NCBI RefSeq assembly: GCF_006704125.1
Contig: NZ_VIGH01000002.1
Location: 372,001 to 436,000, forward strand
Direction: 5' to 3'
Origin: Rhodococcus spelaei
GTDB lineage: Bacteria; Actinomycetota; Actinomycetes; Mycobacteriales; Mycobacteriaceae
DNA length: 64,000 nucleotides
Below the pieces are notes generated by a model. It ran no database searches, was not told the DNA's origin, and saw only the letters and a program-made list of their open reading frames with translations. This document shows, one piece after another, positions 7,427 through 16,253 of this stretch (position 1 is the stretch's first letter; each line of letters begins with the position of its first letter). Position numbers and translations under genes: made by a program.

Positions 7427-9095
7427 TCCTCGATGTCGTCGAACGGGGCGCTCACACAGTCGGTTTCGTTGTCGCCCTTGCCCTTCGGTGGGGGCGGTGG
7501 GTGTCCGGGCGCCGGTTCCTCCCGGAGGTGTCGGCGCCGTTCGCCGTCCCGGCGGGCCTTGCGGGTGGTCTTCTGCGCGACGGCGGTGATCTCGCGCATC
7601 TGGGCCAGCATGCGGAAGAGGGTGGCCTCGTCGACCTGACCTCGGGCCTGTTCACGCAGGCGGGCGATCGCCTGCCGTTGTTCCCACAGGGTCACCGGTG
7701 GGTGCGAGAGCGTGCGGTAGGGCACCTCGACGTAGTCGCGGCCCTCCGGGTCGAGCACCCACACTCGGCTGATGTCGCGTGGGTCGCGCCGGATGACGAA
7801 CTTCTCCATCCGGTCGCGGCGGGCGATCCACGGCTTGAGGGCGTTGGCGAAGTAGTGGATGTGGTCGATGACGAAACCGGTGCGGGTAAGCCGGCGCCGG
7901 ATGACCGGCAGGAAGTCGACCAGAAAGGCGGTCGGATTCGACACCAGGGTGGGTGTGCCGCACCGGGCGACCTCCTCGGCCCATCGGCCGGCGGGGGTCT
8001 GACCGAGACCGGCATGGACGCTGCCGTGGTAGGACGCGACGGCCAGGGTGAGCCAGCGCTCGAGTTCGGCCAGGGTCAGGGCCGCGGTGGCCTCGGAATC
8101 GTAGGCTCCCCTGGCCGTCGGATTCGAGAACGTCGTGCCGGGCAGCTCGTGCACCCGTGTCATGACGGTGCCGATGAGCCGTTCGACGATCCCGCCGTAG
8201 TGGGGGCGCCCGGGCGGGCGGTAGTCGAGGTCGATCCCGTGCTGTTGGCATCCTCGGCGCAGCGCCTCGCTCTTGAACTCCGGTGCGTTGTCCAGGTACA
8301 GCCGGTTCGGCTTGCCGCCCATCGGCCAGTCGACCCGACCGGACAGTCCCAGCGCGTCGAGCCACAGTCGTTTGTCGCAGCACACGTGACCAAGGCAGAG
8401 CCCGACCGACACCGCGGACGGGGCCTCAGCGTCACGACCATGCCGAGCACGCACCGGCTGCGCTCGTCGATCGCCACCGTCAGATAGGGGCGCCCGATCG
8501 GCTGCCGTTCCCGGTCGTCGACGACCATCACGTCCATGACGGTGTGATCGATCTGCACCCGCTCCAGGACTTCGCTCGCGGTCGGTGCCGTGCCCCCGAC
8601 CGCCTGCAGTGTCCTGGCAGCATCGCGGCCCTCCCGCCGCCGCGCGACCACGCCCGGATGCATCGCAGCAATCCGCGCGGAGACGGTGTTGCGGGCCGGG
8701 GCCGTCAGCCCCCGCTCCCGACACGCCTGCGCGATGCCCTGGTAAACGACGGCCAGCGACGGCTTCTGCCGCTTCAAGTAGACCCTGCGTAGATGCTCGG
8801 CCACCAACTCTTCGAGTTGATCCGGCAGACGGCCCCCGCCACGGCCCCCGGACGATCGGCCCCCGAGCAGATCCGAGACCACACCCGAACCGCGACGGCA
8901 CCGATCGACCAGCGTATACACCTGCCTGCGTGAGAGCCCCAGCCGCGCGGCGGCATCGTCTGCCGCCTTGTGCCCCACAGTGTCCATTGCGGACAACGGC
9001 GCAATCACCGCAAACCGCGCTCTGGCCTGCTCCCACATCGCGTCCGACGAGGTGAGCACACCGCTCTCCGTGACCGCGGGCCCCTCCGCGGTCAC
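7420..9095 (-). pseudogene. tniA: TniA transposase (DDE), split by a one-base frameshift
   Basis: This is the Mu/Tn7-like integrase-type transposase of the element. The N-terminal part (GTG at 9095, GGGGG upstream) has a helix-turn-helix (ARLGLSRRQVYTLVDRCRRG) and the first catalytic Asp in VQIDHTVMD. The frame then breaks: after CVLGMVVTL the correct reading moves to another frame at about 8425-8429, as if one base of a CTCGAG-like codon pair were lost. The rest, with the second catalytic residue in LYLDNAPEF, the final Glu in GGIVERLIG, and the Mu-type C-terminal domain, lies in the new frame to the stop at 7420. As sequenced, the catalytic triad is on two separate peptides, so the transposase is probably dead unless a programmed shift occurs. 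Confidence 0.82.
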
Positions 9096-9403
9096 GGGCC
9101 GAACCCCCGGCGCGCACGGCGCATGTCGCAGTCGACGATAGTGCACATCACTTCTGATCGGCAGTGTCAGAAGTTCCCCGCACGACACACCGTTACCCCA
9201 CGAAGCCGTGCAGTCGACTCCTGAAACCGACAGAGGCGGCGAATCGGCTCGGCGACCAACTCGCGGCGAGCCGGCGGAGATGTCTCATCTTCAGGTGTTA
9301 CAGAATCGGTCGATTGTTGGACGGCTTCGGCCCCCTCCCCAACACCTCCACTCCGAAGTCGGGCCGAAAGCGCCCGTTCCCGGCCGAATGCCGACATCCC
9401 CGC
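9096..9403. other. Gap between tniA and the second LGFP module
   Basis: I see no gene here. A weak open frame continues tniA to 9188. The transposon end should fall in this stretch, but I could not find a convincing terminal repeat with a matching target duplication. Confidence 0.4.
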
Positions 9404-9561
9404 CAAATTGGAGTTCAACCCAAACGTACTGGCCAGTACCTTTTGTAACCAAAGTGAGACTTGTTACCTAAGTCCGAAATGCGACGGTGACCTTTAGGTT
9501 CGGCAGTGAACGACTTCGTTCACAAGTACCTCCCAGAACTTCCCAGGAAGAAGGTGCAGGT
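9404..9561 (+). promoter_or_regulatory. Upstream region conserved with that of the first LGFP toxin gene
   Basis: This is the second copy of the 160-base upstream region at 1677-1836. The same 14-base palindrome lies at 9426-9439. The downstream inverted repeat is better here: GTGAACGA and TCGTTCAC flank two bases near 9506-9524. AGGAAGAAGG (9545-9554) is the likely ribosome site for the TTG at 9562. The upstream GTG frame, matching the ATG frame in the first copy, ends in a stop in this copy, which shows that the region is not translated. Confidence 0.6.
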
Positions 9562-12135
9562 TTGAACCACAGTCCAAGGCGCGGGCACGAGTACCGGCGC
9601 CGACATTGGCGGGGTGCCGCGCGAGCACTCGGAGCCATCGCCGTAGCAGCAACCATCGCGGTGACCGGGATGAACACCGCGACCGCAGCTCCCTCCACCA
9701 CGCCGACGCCAATACCCTCCGCGACTGAGAAGGCATACGAGACAACATCATCGGCAGTCCCGACAACCACCCCTGCGGCAACCGATCCCGCAGCCGAGGA
9801 AACGACCACCGCAACTACCATCACGTCACGGGTTGCATCCCCCGCACCCTCGACGAGCGCACAACTCACGACTAGTACGCCGGCTACGACGACTACCGAG
9901 CCAACTCCCAGCACCGCTCCAGCGCCGGCGGCGAGCGGGAAGAAGATCCCATACACCGGCAAGCCGACCGAGAATCCGAACGAGACCGTGATCCCCGGAA
10001 AAATGCGGTCGGATCGCGAGGAGATCCCCGGGGGCTACACCAAGGAACAAGCCGACAAGGCCGAGATGAAGGAAGCCCGGACGCAGAAACAGGCTCAACA
10101 GGCCCGCGCGGGCCTACTCGCGCCACCGCCGCCTGGATGCCAGCAGTACTGGCCGACAGAATGGAACGTGTGCGGCGCCATCCGCGACAAGTACAACTCG
10201 CTCGGCGGACCCCTGAGCTTCCTGCTGCTACCGGCGTCCCACGAGCTGGTCAACCCGGACGGGTTCGGCAGGCGCTCAGTCTTCCAGAATGGCCCGATCT
10301 ACTGGTCCGCGGCTGGTGGCGCGCACCCGGTGGTGAATCATTTCTTCGCCGCGTGGGCACGCAAGGGCTACGAGGGCGGATACATCGGATACCCGACCAC
10401 CGACGAGATCGTTAACCCCGACGGAATCGGCCGACGCCAGAACTTCACCGGTGCCACCATCTACTGGAAGCTGAACGAGGCCTACTCGATCGGCGGCCTG
10501 ATCCGGGACAAATGGGGCCAGACCGGCTGGGAAGGTCCCGGTGGCTTGCTCGGCTACCCCATCACCGATGAGGTCGTCCTGCCGGATGGGCAAGGACGAA
10601 TGAACCGATTTGAGCGTGGCGTTATCTACTGGCACCCGACCTTCGGCGCCCATCCGGTCACCGGCCGCATCCTCCTCCAGTGGGGAAGCGAGCAGTACGA
10701 AGCGGGAATATACGGCTACCCCACCGCTGACCCGCAGCAGGTTGGAACAAATCAAACCCAGCAGTTCCAGTACGGCACAATCGGCGGTCCTCAAGCTATC
10801 GCCCGCTTTACTGCGACGGAACCGGAAGACACCCCCAGTAACGTGAATATGCCCGACTATGTCGGATCAAATGGGCAGTACGTCACAACGCTTCCTGCCA
10901 ATTTCCAAACCAGGGACTGCAATACTGCTGGAACAGGTACTGGATCGGGGTACGCGGCGTGCGTCACATACGGCGCGCACACTACTGACCCGACCATCAT
11001 GATGACGCCAGGGCAACCTCCCCTCGAAGAACAAGCGCCGCCGCCCGTTCAGCCATTCTCGGCACCAATCGTTACAAAGAATTGGTGCGAAAAAGACTAC
11101 GACGAGGAGGCGAAGACAGGGAATATCACCAACAGCTGGATAGCGGAACGCACGTACGCTTGCTCGGTTCACCCCGTCGTTCTCACACTAAAGAATATAT
11201 CAACGAATGCGCTGCTGGCGAGAGCCAATGCGAAGTTCGTGCAGGAAGTCCACACTAAGTACAATGACCCGAAGCAAAATGAATATCGGGCAATGTTTGA
11301 CATTGAAAGCGTTTTCCGAACCCTGGAAGGGGCAAACGCGCCATTCACGCTGAGTGCAAGTATTTCATGCCCCACCAGCGCCTGCACGGCCGCCCAGCAG
11401 GACGGCATGGTCAATGAAAACATTGTTCCCGGCGCTCAACTGTTTGTCTACTCAAAGATCTCGTTTGGAGATCTCGCACCCGGCGCTCTCGTAAGCGGCC
11501 CCGCAGAGGTGGACTGGACGCTTAGCGGAATACCGACCAGTCCTGGATCAAACGAAGGGGTTGATTCCACACCCAATATTCGGTGCGATAATGACACTCC
11601 GCCGCCCGGGTTCGCCAAGGTGATCGGCAAAGGTTGCGTCTTCCCCAATCGGTCGCCAATCATGGACGTTGTTTCTGATCCAAATCAGCAAACGATTGCA
11701 AATCACATCAAGCGGGCCCAACAGTCGGGACTCAGGGGTGCAGAGACTCTATATGCGACAGGGCCGTTGAACCGGATGGCCGACAAGAATGAGAGGATCA
11801 AGAACCGCAATCGGGCTTGCCCGGGCACTGCCAACAAGTACGACACTGCTGGTGGAACGAAGAGTTGCGACGAATATCCGTTCGCATCAACAAAGCAGGG
11901 TGCCGCCCAGCCTTCGGATATCGTCCAACCGCCGAATGGCCGCACCTTCTCGGGATGTGGCGTCAATGACCTCCCGAGGGTCGACCCTAGTCGGACGGGG
12001 AGCAGCGGATACAGCGTCTGTATGGTCCCGGTTGGGGAACAAAGTAAGCAAGCGAACGCGATCGGATCGTTCTACTATCAGAACCGGCTCCTCGACGGCG
12101 AGGCGTTCTTTGTGAGAGCCGACACCGGTAACTGA
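9562..12135 (+). CDS. Exported LGFP-repeat protein with C-terminal NucA/NucB-type DNase domain
   Basis: An 857-residue paralogue of the protein at 1837, with the same TTG start, signal peptide (cleavage near ATA-AP at 42), Thr/Pro-rich linker, GKKIPYTGK motif and four LGFP repeats (about 190-410). The following 350 residues are unique. The end carries the NucA/NucB deoxyribonuclease signature: a CDEYPFAST block (C769, D770, E771), then SGYSVCMVPVGE (E826), QANAIGSFY and DGEAFFV. In Bacillus, NucA and NucB cleave DNA outside the cell; here the DNase is carried by a wall-binding trunk. Six or more Cys in the tail suit an exported protein. Use as an antibacterial toxin is inferred from the modular build and the small gene 36 bases downstream. 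Confidence 0.8.
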   Translation: MNHSPRRGHEYRRRHWRGAARALGAIAVAATIAVTGMNTATAAPSTTPTPIPSATEKAYETTSSAVPTTTPAATDPAAEETTTATTITSRVASPAPSTSAQLTTSTPATTTTEPTPSTAPAPAASGKKIPYTGKPTENPNETVIPGKMRSDREEIPGGYTKEQADKAEMKEARTQKQAQQARAGLLAPPPPGCQQYWPTEWNVCGAIRDKYNSLGGPLSFLLLPASHELVNPDGFGRRSVFQNGPIYWSAAGGAHPVVNHFFAAWARKGYEGGYIGYPTTDEIVNPDGIGRRQNFTGATIYWKLNEAYSIGGLIRDKWGQTGWEGPGGLLGYPITDEVVLPDGQGRMNRFERGVIYWHPTFGAHPVTGRILLQWGSEQYEAGIYGYPTADPQQVGTNQTQQFQYGTIGGPQAIARFTATEPEDTPSNVNMPDYVGSNGQYVTTLPANFQTRDCNTAGTGTGSGYAACVTYGAHTTDPTIMMTPGQPPLEEQAPPPVQPFSAPIVTKNWCEKDYDEEAKTGNITNSWIAERTYACSVHPVVLTLKNISTNALLARANAKFVQEVHTKYNDPKQNEYRAMFDIESVFRTLEGANAPFTLSASISCPTSACTAAQQDGMVNENIVPGAQLFVYSKISFGDLAPGALVSGPAEVDWTLSGIPTSPGSNEGVDSTPNIRCDNDTPPPGFAKVIGKGCVFPNRSPIMDVVSDPNQQTIANHIKRAQQSGLRGAETLYATGPLNRMADKNERIKNRNRACPGTANKYDTAGGTKSCDEYPFASTKQGAAQPSDIVQPPNGRTFSGCGVNDLPRVDPSRTGSSGYSVCMVPVGEQSKQANAIGSFYYQNRLLDGEAFFVRADTGN

Positions 12136-12171
12136 CAGCGGCAAGAACAAGAAGGTGGAGGAGGGCCGAGA

Positions 12172-12651
12172 GTGCGGATCTACACTGGAACTGTATGGGC
12201 TGAGGAACAGGTCTTCATCTGCGATTCCGGGGATCCGTTCTCTCGGTCCGAATCCATTGACTTCAATAATTCAGGGGTCGGGCCATTTTCCGGACAGGGA
12301 ATAATTCTCTTCGCGATACCCGAGTATTACGGGAGTATTCAGGTAACCGTGCAGGTACATGACTCCGATCCCGGGCTTGACGCCGAGACCTGGTCTCGGG
12401 TCGCCGAGGGGAACTTCGCCACCGATCTTGGTGAACTCCGAGTGCTCGGTGCTGAAATGAATGAAGCAACGGGCGAACTTGACCAGCCACTGACCTCCGC
12501 CGGTGCATACGTAGCACACCTCCGGCTCCATGTACGCCCGCTCCCCGTGCCTGAACAGCACACATGGGAGGACATTGGTGCAGTGTGCCTAGTCCAACTC
12601 TGGATTACCGGCGGGGCTGCACAAACTTCAGTTGATCCCTCTTATCGTTGA
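12172..12651 (+). CDS. Candidate immunity protein for the NucA/NucB-type toxin
   Basis: A 159-residue protein without signal peptide. The GTG start has a strong GGAGGAGGG upstream and no terminator separates it from the toxin. Visible features: a beta-rich N-terminal half, then LDAETWSRVAEG, a TDLGELRVLG strand and a GAYVAHLRLHVR strand near 115-125. Bacillus NucA has a dedicated inhibitor, ComJ (Nin). The layout here is similar, and strands ending in a G-x-Y-x-x-x-L/V segment could fit that fold, but I cannot prove homology. The function is inferred from position. Confidence 0.55.
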   Translation: MRIYTGTVWAEEQVFICDSGDPFSRSESIDFNNSGVGPFSGQGIILFAIPEYYGSIQVTVQVHDSDPGLDAETWSRVAEGNFATDLGELRVLGAEMNEATGELDQPLTSAGAYVAHLRLHVRPLPVPEQHTWEDIGAVCLVQLWITGGAAQTSVDPSYR

Positions 12652-12989
12652 CCCCGACAGGGGACATCTGACTGTAGGGTGTCGGTCTGCCACCGGAAGT
12701 TGTCAGCGCAGCGACGATTCTCGGACGGACCGGATAGTGACTCCGGGGAAGCCACCACTGACCAAAGTGCCCGTAATCGGATGTGCAGAAAACTTTCAAT
12801 TCTGCGACACCTATCGGTTGCGCTCTCCGGACCTCCAGCACTGCCAGTAAATAGACCCCAATCTCAGAGTGCATCGATCTGTTCCACTGGAACCAGGTAC
12901 GAACACCCTTGCCAGACTGCCGCTCCCCGCAACTCACCTGGTGTTGTCGGGAGGCGAGCCGGACCCCGGTTCCGGCGCTACGGTGAGGC
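12652..12989. other. Non-coding or decayed stretch after the DNase module
   Basis: I find no gene that I can support. Short frames on both strands lack starts and family features. The only secondary structure is a weak CCCC/GGGG hairpin near 12652-12662 just after the stop. Confidence 0.4.
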
Positions 12990-13553
12990 ATGCGCCTGGT
13001 CCCCGATCCGCCGACGCCGGACGATGATGACGAGTTCACGCTGACGCCGCGACAGATGCATATTGTCGCGATCGTGGCGCGGACCCTGGCCGACAGTGCC
13101 TACGACGACATCGACACCCACGGCGACGCGCCCGTGACCGCCGGCGCGGATCGGTCAGTGTTCACCGAGTACCCAGCCACCACGTGGGACCAGCCCGCGG
13201 CATGGCGCAGGCACGCCGCCAGGTCCTTCGACGACCTTGCCGCCGACGCTGAATCCGGCCGCTCACCACGACCGACGTGCACTGGCGAGGAAATGGCACT
13301 ACACCTGATCCTGCGACGCGCCTCTGCACTGCATCACGACGGTCATTTCGATGATGAATTGGCCGCCATTCCCAGGCATCCCGAGGATTCCGACTGGGCC
13401 GGCCCCCTGGACTACCTGTTCGAGGACCACGACGTGCTGACCCTGTTCGACGGCATTACACCCGACGACGGGGTCAACCTCGACCCACCGGCCTGGTTCG
13501 ATCCGTTCGAGCCGCCCCGAGCTCGCGACCCTCAGCGCGGATACCGCCGATAG
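12990..13553 (+). CDS. Hypothetical protein, 187 aa, acidic
   Basis: I do not recognise the family. The protein is rich in Asp and His, has no signal peptide or membrane segment, and shows an internal pattern of HLILRRASALHHD followed by DYLFEDHDVLTLFDG, which looks like a folded helical core. Codon usage is typical of the chromosome, unlike the toxin tails upstream, so this probably marks the return to core sequence. It stands alone, with about 160 bases of empty sequence on its right. Confidence 0.65.
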   Translation: MRLVPDPPTPDDDDEFTLTPRQMHIVAIVARTLADSAYDDIDTHGDAPVTAGADRSVFTEYPATTWDQPAAWRRHAARSFDDLAADAESGRSPRPTCTGEEMALHLILRRASALHHDGHFDDELAAIPRHPEDSDWAGPLDYLFEDHDVLTLFDGITPDDGVNLDPPAWFDPFEPPRARDPQRGYRR

Positions 13554-13714
13554 CCGTACCGGCGGACGGCCAGTAGCTGTCGGGCAGTCGAGGCCCGCTC
13601 GGCAGAAATTACGGCAACCCCACCGGGTCACGCAGCGCGACACCGATTCCCGGGACTTGACCAGTTCGGATCGTTCTGGTTGTCGCGATTGCCCGAGTGT
13701 TGCACTATGCCCTA

Positions 13715-14428
13715 ATGCCTACGTCTCAAGCGCCGTTCCTGTCGCCCCGGAGTCAGAAGATCCCGACAGCTCGGCAGTTTCTCGGCCTGCCAATGCTGTA
13801 CTTCGGCCTTGGATTGTTCCTTGCGCCTCTCGCGCTCACACTTTTGAAGTACCTCCTGCGAGTGGACTCCACGCAGGGCTGGTTCACGGTGTGCTTCCTT
13901 GCTCTCGTTCTCGCAGGCGGAGTCGGCTACGTCGCGTATCAAAGCCCTGTAATCGCTTGGTGGCATTGGCTGTTCATCGCGTTCGGCGCCAACCTGTTCC
14001 TCGGGGCACTCGCCCGTACAACAGAGGCCCAGGCCCTCTACGTCGTCTTCTCACTCGTCAACTTGGCGGGGTTCCTGGGAGCGGTCGCCGGGGGCATCGC
14101 CGCGAGCGTGCAAATGTCGAAACAACCTGCAACCGCACCCCACGACGCCCGAATGGTGGCCCCGATCGTCGGCCACACTGCCGATGGACAGCCGGTGTAC
14201 GGCGCCCCCATTCGTTCACAGTCCACCAACGTCTTCGCAATTCTTGCCCTCGTGTTCGGATTCCTCGGCGGCGTACTGGCGATCATCTTCGGTCACATCG
14301 CTCTGAGCCAGATCAAGCGCACTGGTGAGAGCGGCCGTGGCCTCGCCATCGCCGGACTGGTTTTGGGCTACTTCTTCGTCGCGTTCTGGCTGGTGCTCGT
14401 CATCTCGATAGCCTCCGGCAACGCGTAG
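13715..14428 (+). CDS. DUF4190 domain membrane protein
   Basis: A 237-residue inner-membrane protein. Four hydrophobic segments (about 18-45, 53-75, 80-100, 107-130) are followed by a soluble stretch with a VGHTADGQPVYG motif and then a C-terminal DUF4190 unit of two helices (about 170-235) with the typical FGHIALSQIKRTGESGRGLAIAGLVLGY. DUF4190 has no established reaction. The ATG at 13715 is preferred; a GTG at 13697 is possible, and neither has a clear ribosome site. Confidence 0.75.
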   Translation: MPTSQAPFLSPRSQKIPTARQFLGLPMLYFGLGLFLAPLALTLLKYLLRVDSTQGWFTVCFLALVLAGGVGYVAYQSPVIAWWHWLFIAFGANLFLGALARTTEAQALYVVFSLVNLAGFLGAVAGGIAASVQMSKQPATAPHDARMVAPIVGHTADGQPVYGAPIRSQSTNVFAILALVFGFLGGVLAIIFGHIALSQIKRTGESGRGLAIAGLVLGYFFVAFWLVLVISIASGNA

Positions 14429-14507
14429 CGCCAACGCCGCCCGGCTGGAGTGGAACTCCACCGCCGAATACGCCTGTCTGGCACACTTACTCGTTGCCGA
14501 CATGCAC

Positions 14508-14594
14508 GCCCGCCTGGCGGAACTGGCAGACGCGCCGGATTCAAAATCCGGTACCCGTGAGGGTGTGGGGGTTCGATTCCCCCTGCGGGCACCA
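14508..14594 (+). tRNA. tRNA-Leu (anticodon CAA)
   Basis: An 87-base gene including an encoded CCA. The anticodon stem CCGGA/TCCGG holds the loop TTCAAAA, giving CAA. The long variable arm and the GGTTCGATTCC T-arm fit a class II leucine tRNA. The seventh acceptor pair is a C-T mismatch. Confidence 0.95.
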
Positions 14595-14776
14595 CGTCGG
14601 CTGTACCGCGGCAACGTTGAGGCAGCGGACCGGATGCTGGTGGGGTGCCCGGGTGGGGCCCACGTTCCTCCGCGTTCAACCGGCCGATCATTCAACGGCT
14701 TGCACAGGGGGAAACCCCACCCGGGTGAGCCGACAGTACGCGCTGCGGTCGGCGCACCGCACCCGGATTTCCGTGC

Positions 14777-14812
14777 CGACGTCGCGCACGCGAGAAGCCG
14801 TGCGCGACGTCG
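14777..14812. terminator. 14-bp hairpin
   Basis: Arms 14777-14790 and 14799-14812 are perfectly complementary with an 8-base loop. It lies downstream of the broken monooxygenase gene on the minus strand. Confidence 0.6.
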
Positions 14813-14817
14813 CCGGG

Positions 14818-15203
14818 TCAACGCGCCACCGGTTGCGCCCCACCTTGCACCTCCGGTCACGTTCGGGAGTACTGGGCCGTATTGGGCGGGCGGGCCGTCG
14901 AAGAGATCCTCGCCCCGGGCCAGCAGTTGCCGACGCACCCCACTGTCGAGCCACCGCTTGAGGTTGTCGGTGCCGTCGAACCGGTAGACGACCGACCGGG
15001 CACCGGGCACCGGGCGTCGGGGCGACCTCGGTCCCCAGGAACCCTGTGAACACCGCCGCGGCGCCGTTCACTTCGTCCTGCCAGTGCCGGAATTCGGACT
15101 CGCGGCCGGGGCGGAGGCGTTGGGTGATCACCACGGTCGCGCACTGATGTCGCGGCGATGCGCCGTCCGGCACAGACACGTCAGTGAATCTACTCCGGGG
15201 CAC
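14818..15203 (-). pseudogene. Antibiotic biosynthesis monooxygenase (ABM) family gene, frameshifted and truncated
   Basis: The N-terminal half (CATVVITQRLRPGRESEFRHWQ...FTGFLGTEVAP) reads in one frame, and the continuation (PGARSVVYRFDGTDNLKRWLDSGVRR) in another. The break falls in a tandem CCCGGTG repeat at about 15000-15015, which suggests slippage. The sequence decays after GPVLPNVTGGARW. Intact relatives of this ABM subgroup usually continue into a longer C-terminal part. ABM proteins are small ferredoxin-like heme- or cofactor-free oxygenases; this copy is unlikely to work. Confidence 0.65.
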
Positions 15204-15227
15204 ACGCCCCGAGAGCCCGAAACGGTG

Positions 15228-16190
15228 TCAGCCCCGGAACGTCCGGCGGTACGCGACCGGCGAGACGCCGATCGTCGCGTTCAGGTGCTGGCGCAACGAC
15301 GCGGTGGTCCCGAAACCCGACCGCTGCGCCACCAGATCCACCGGAAGGTCGCTGGCCTCGAGCAGTTCCCTGGCCCGGTCGAGGCGTCGTGCGGTCAGCC
15401 ACCGGTTCGGCGTCGTCCCGACCTCCTCGCGGAAGCGGCGGGTGAACGTGCGCACGCTCATGTTCGACCGCTGCGCCAGATGTTCGAGCGACATCGGCTG
15501 GTCGATCTGTTCGAGGGCCCAATGCCGCACCGCCGCAGTCGATTCGGATGACGGTTCGGGAACCGGCCGCTCGATGTACTGCGCCTGCCCGCCATCGCGC
15601 CAGGGCGGCACCACGCACCGGCGCGCGACCCGGTTCGCCACCTCCGCGCCGTGGTCGCGGCGCACGATGTGCAGGCACAGGTCGATGCCCGAGGCGACGC
15701 CCGCCGACGTCAGGACCCGGCCCTCGTCGACGAACAGCACGTTGGGATCGACCCGCACCGCCGGGTACGTGCGCTGGAAGTGGTCGGCGTGGCTCCAGTG
15801 GGTGGTCGCGCGCAGGCCGTCGAGCACGCCCGCCGCGGCGAGCACGTACGACCCGATGCAGATCGACACCAGTCGGGCGTCCGGCCTGATCCGCGCGAAG
15901 GCCGCGGCCAGTTCGGGTGACAGTCGCCCGTCCTCGACCTCCGGCCCCAGTTCGTGCGTAGCGGGGATCACCACGGTGTCGGCGGTCTCGAGCAGGTCGG
16001 GACCGTGCTCGACGACGATGGCGAAGTCCGCCTCGGAACGGACCGGACCGCCGTCGAGGCTGCAGGTCCGCACGTCGTATAAGCCGGCCCCGTCGGCGCC
16101 GACCGCTCCCCCGAACACCCGCGACGGGATGCCCAACTCGAGGGGAATGACGCCGTCGAGCGCCAGGACGACCACGCGATGCACCGACAT
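15228..16190 (-). CDS. AraC family regulator with DJ-1/PfpI-like N-terminal domain
   Basis: A 320-residue regulator of the GlxA/FtrA type. The N-terminal two thirds is a class I glutamine-amidotransferase-like (DJ-1/PfpI) sensor domain (VVVLALDGVIPLELGIP...SICIGSYVLAAAGVLDG, with Cys in the nucleophile elbow). The C-terminal 100 residues are a double helix-turn-helix AraC domain (MSLEHLAQRSNMSVRTFTRRF, then VDLVAQRSGFGTTASLRQHL). It is divergent from an MFS transporter gene across 63 bases, which contain a TGGCT/AGCCA inverted repeat at 16211-16224, so it probably controls that transporter. Confidence 0.88.
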   Translation of the reverse strand: MSVHRVVVLALDGVIPLELGIPSRVFGGAVGADGAGLYDVRTCSLDGGPVRSEADFAIVVEHGPDLLETADTVVIPATHELGPEVEDGRLSPELAAAFARIRPDARLVSICIGSYVLAAAGVLDGLRATTHWSHADHFQRTYPAVRVDPNVLFVDEGRVLTSAGVASGIDLCLHIVRRDHGAEVANRVARRCVVPPWRDGGQAQYIERPVPEPSSESTAAVRHWALEQIDQPMSLEHLAQRSNMSVRTFTRRFREEVGTTPNRWLTARRLDRARELLEASDLPVDLVAQRSGFGTTASLRQHLNATIGVSPVAYRRTFRG

Positions 16191-16253
16191 GGCCGAATTC
16201 TTTCACATATTGGCTATCCAGCCACTGGTGTGTGCGACCAACGGCCCCGAACA

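Noticed and set aside
5314-9187. Possible transposon ends TGTCGCGGTGGG (5314) and TGTCGTGCGGGG (inward from 9187)
   Set aside because: The match is short and the flanking five bases (AGATG and CACCG) are not a target duplication.
12605-13039. Minus-strand frame overlapping the end of the DNase immunity gene
   Set aside because: It has no ribosome site, no recognisable family and overlaps two better-supported plus-strand genes.
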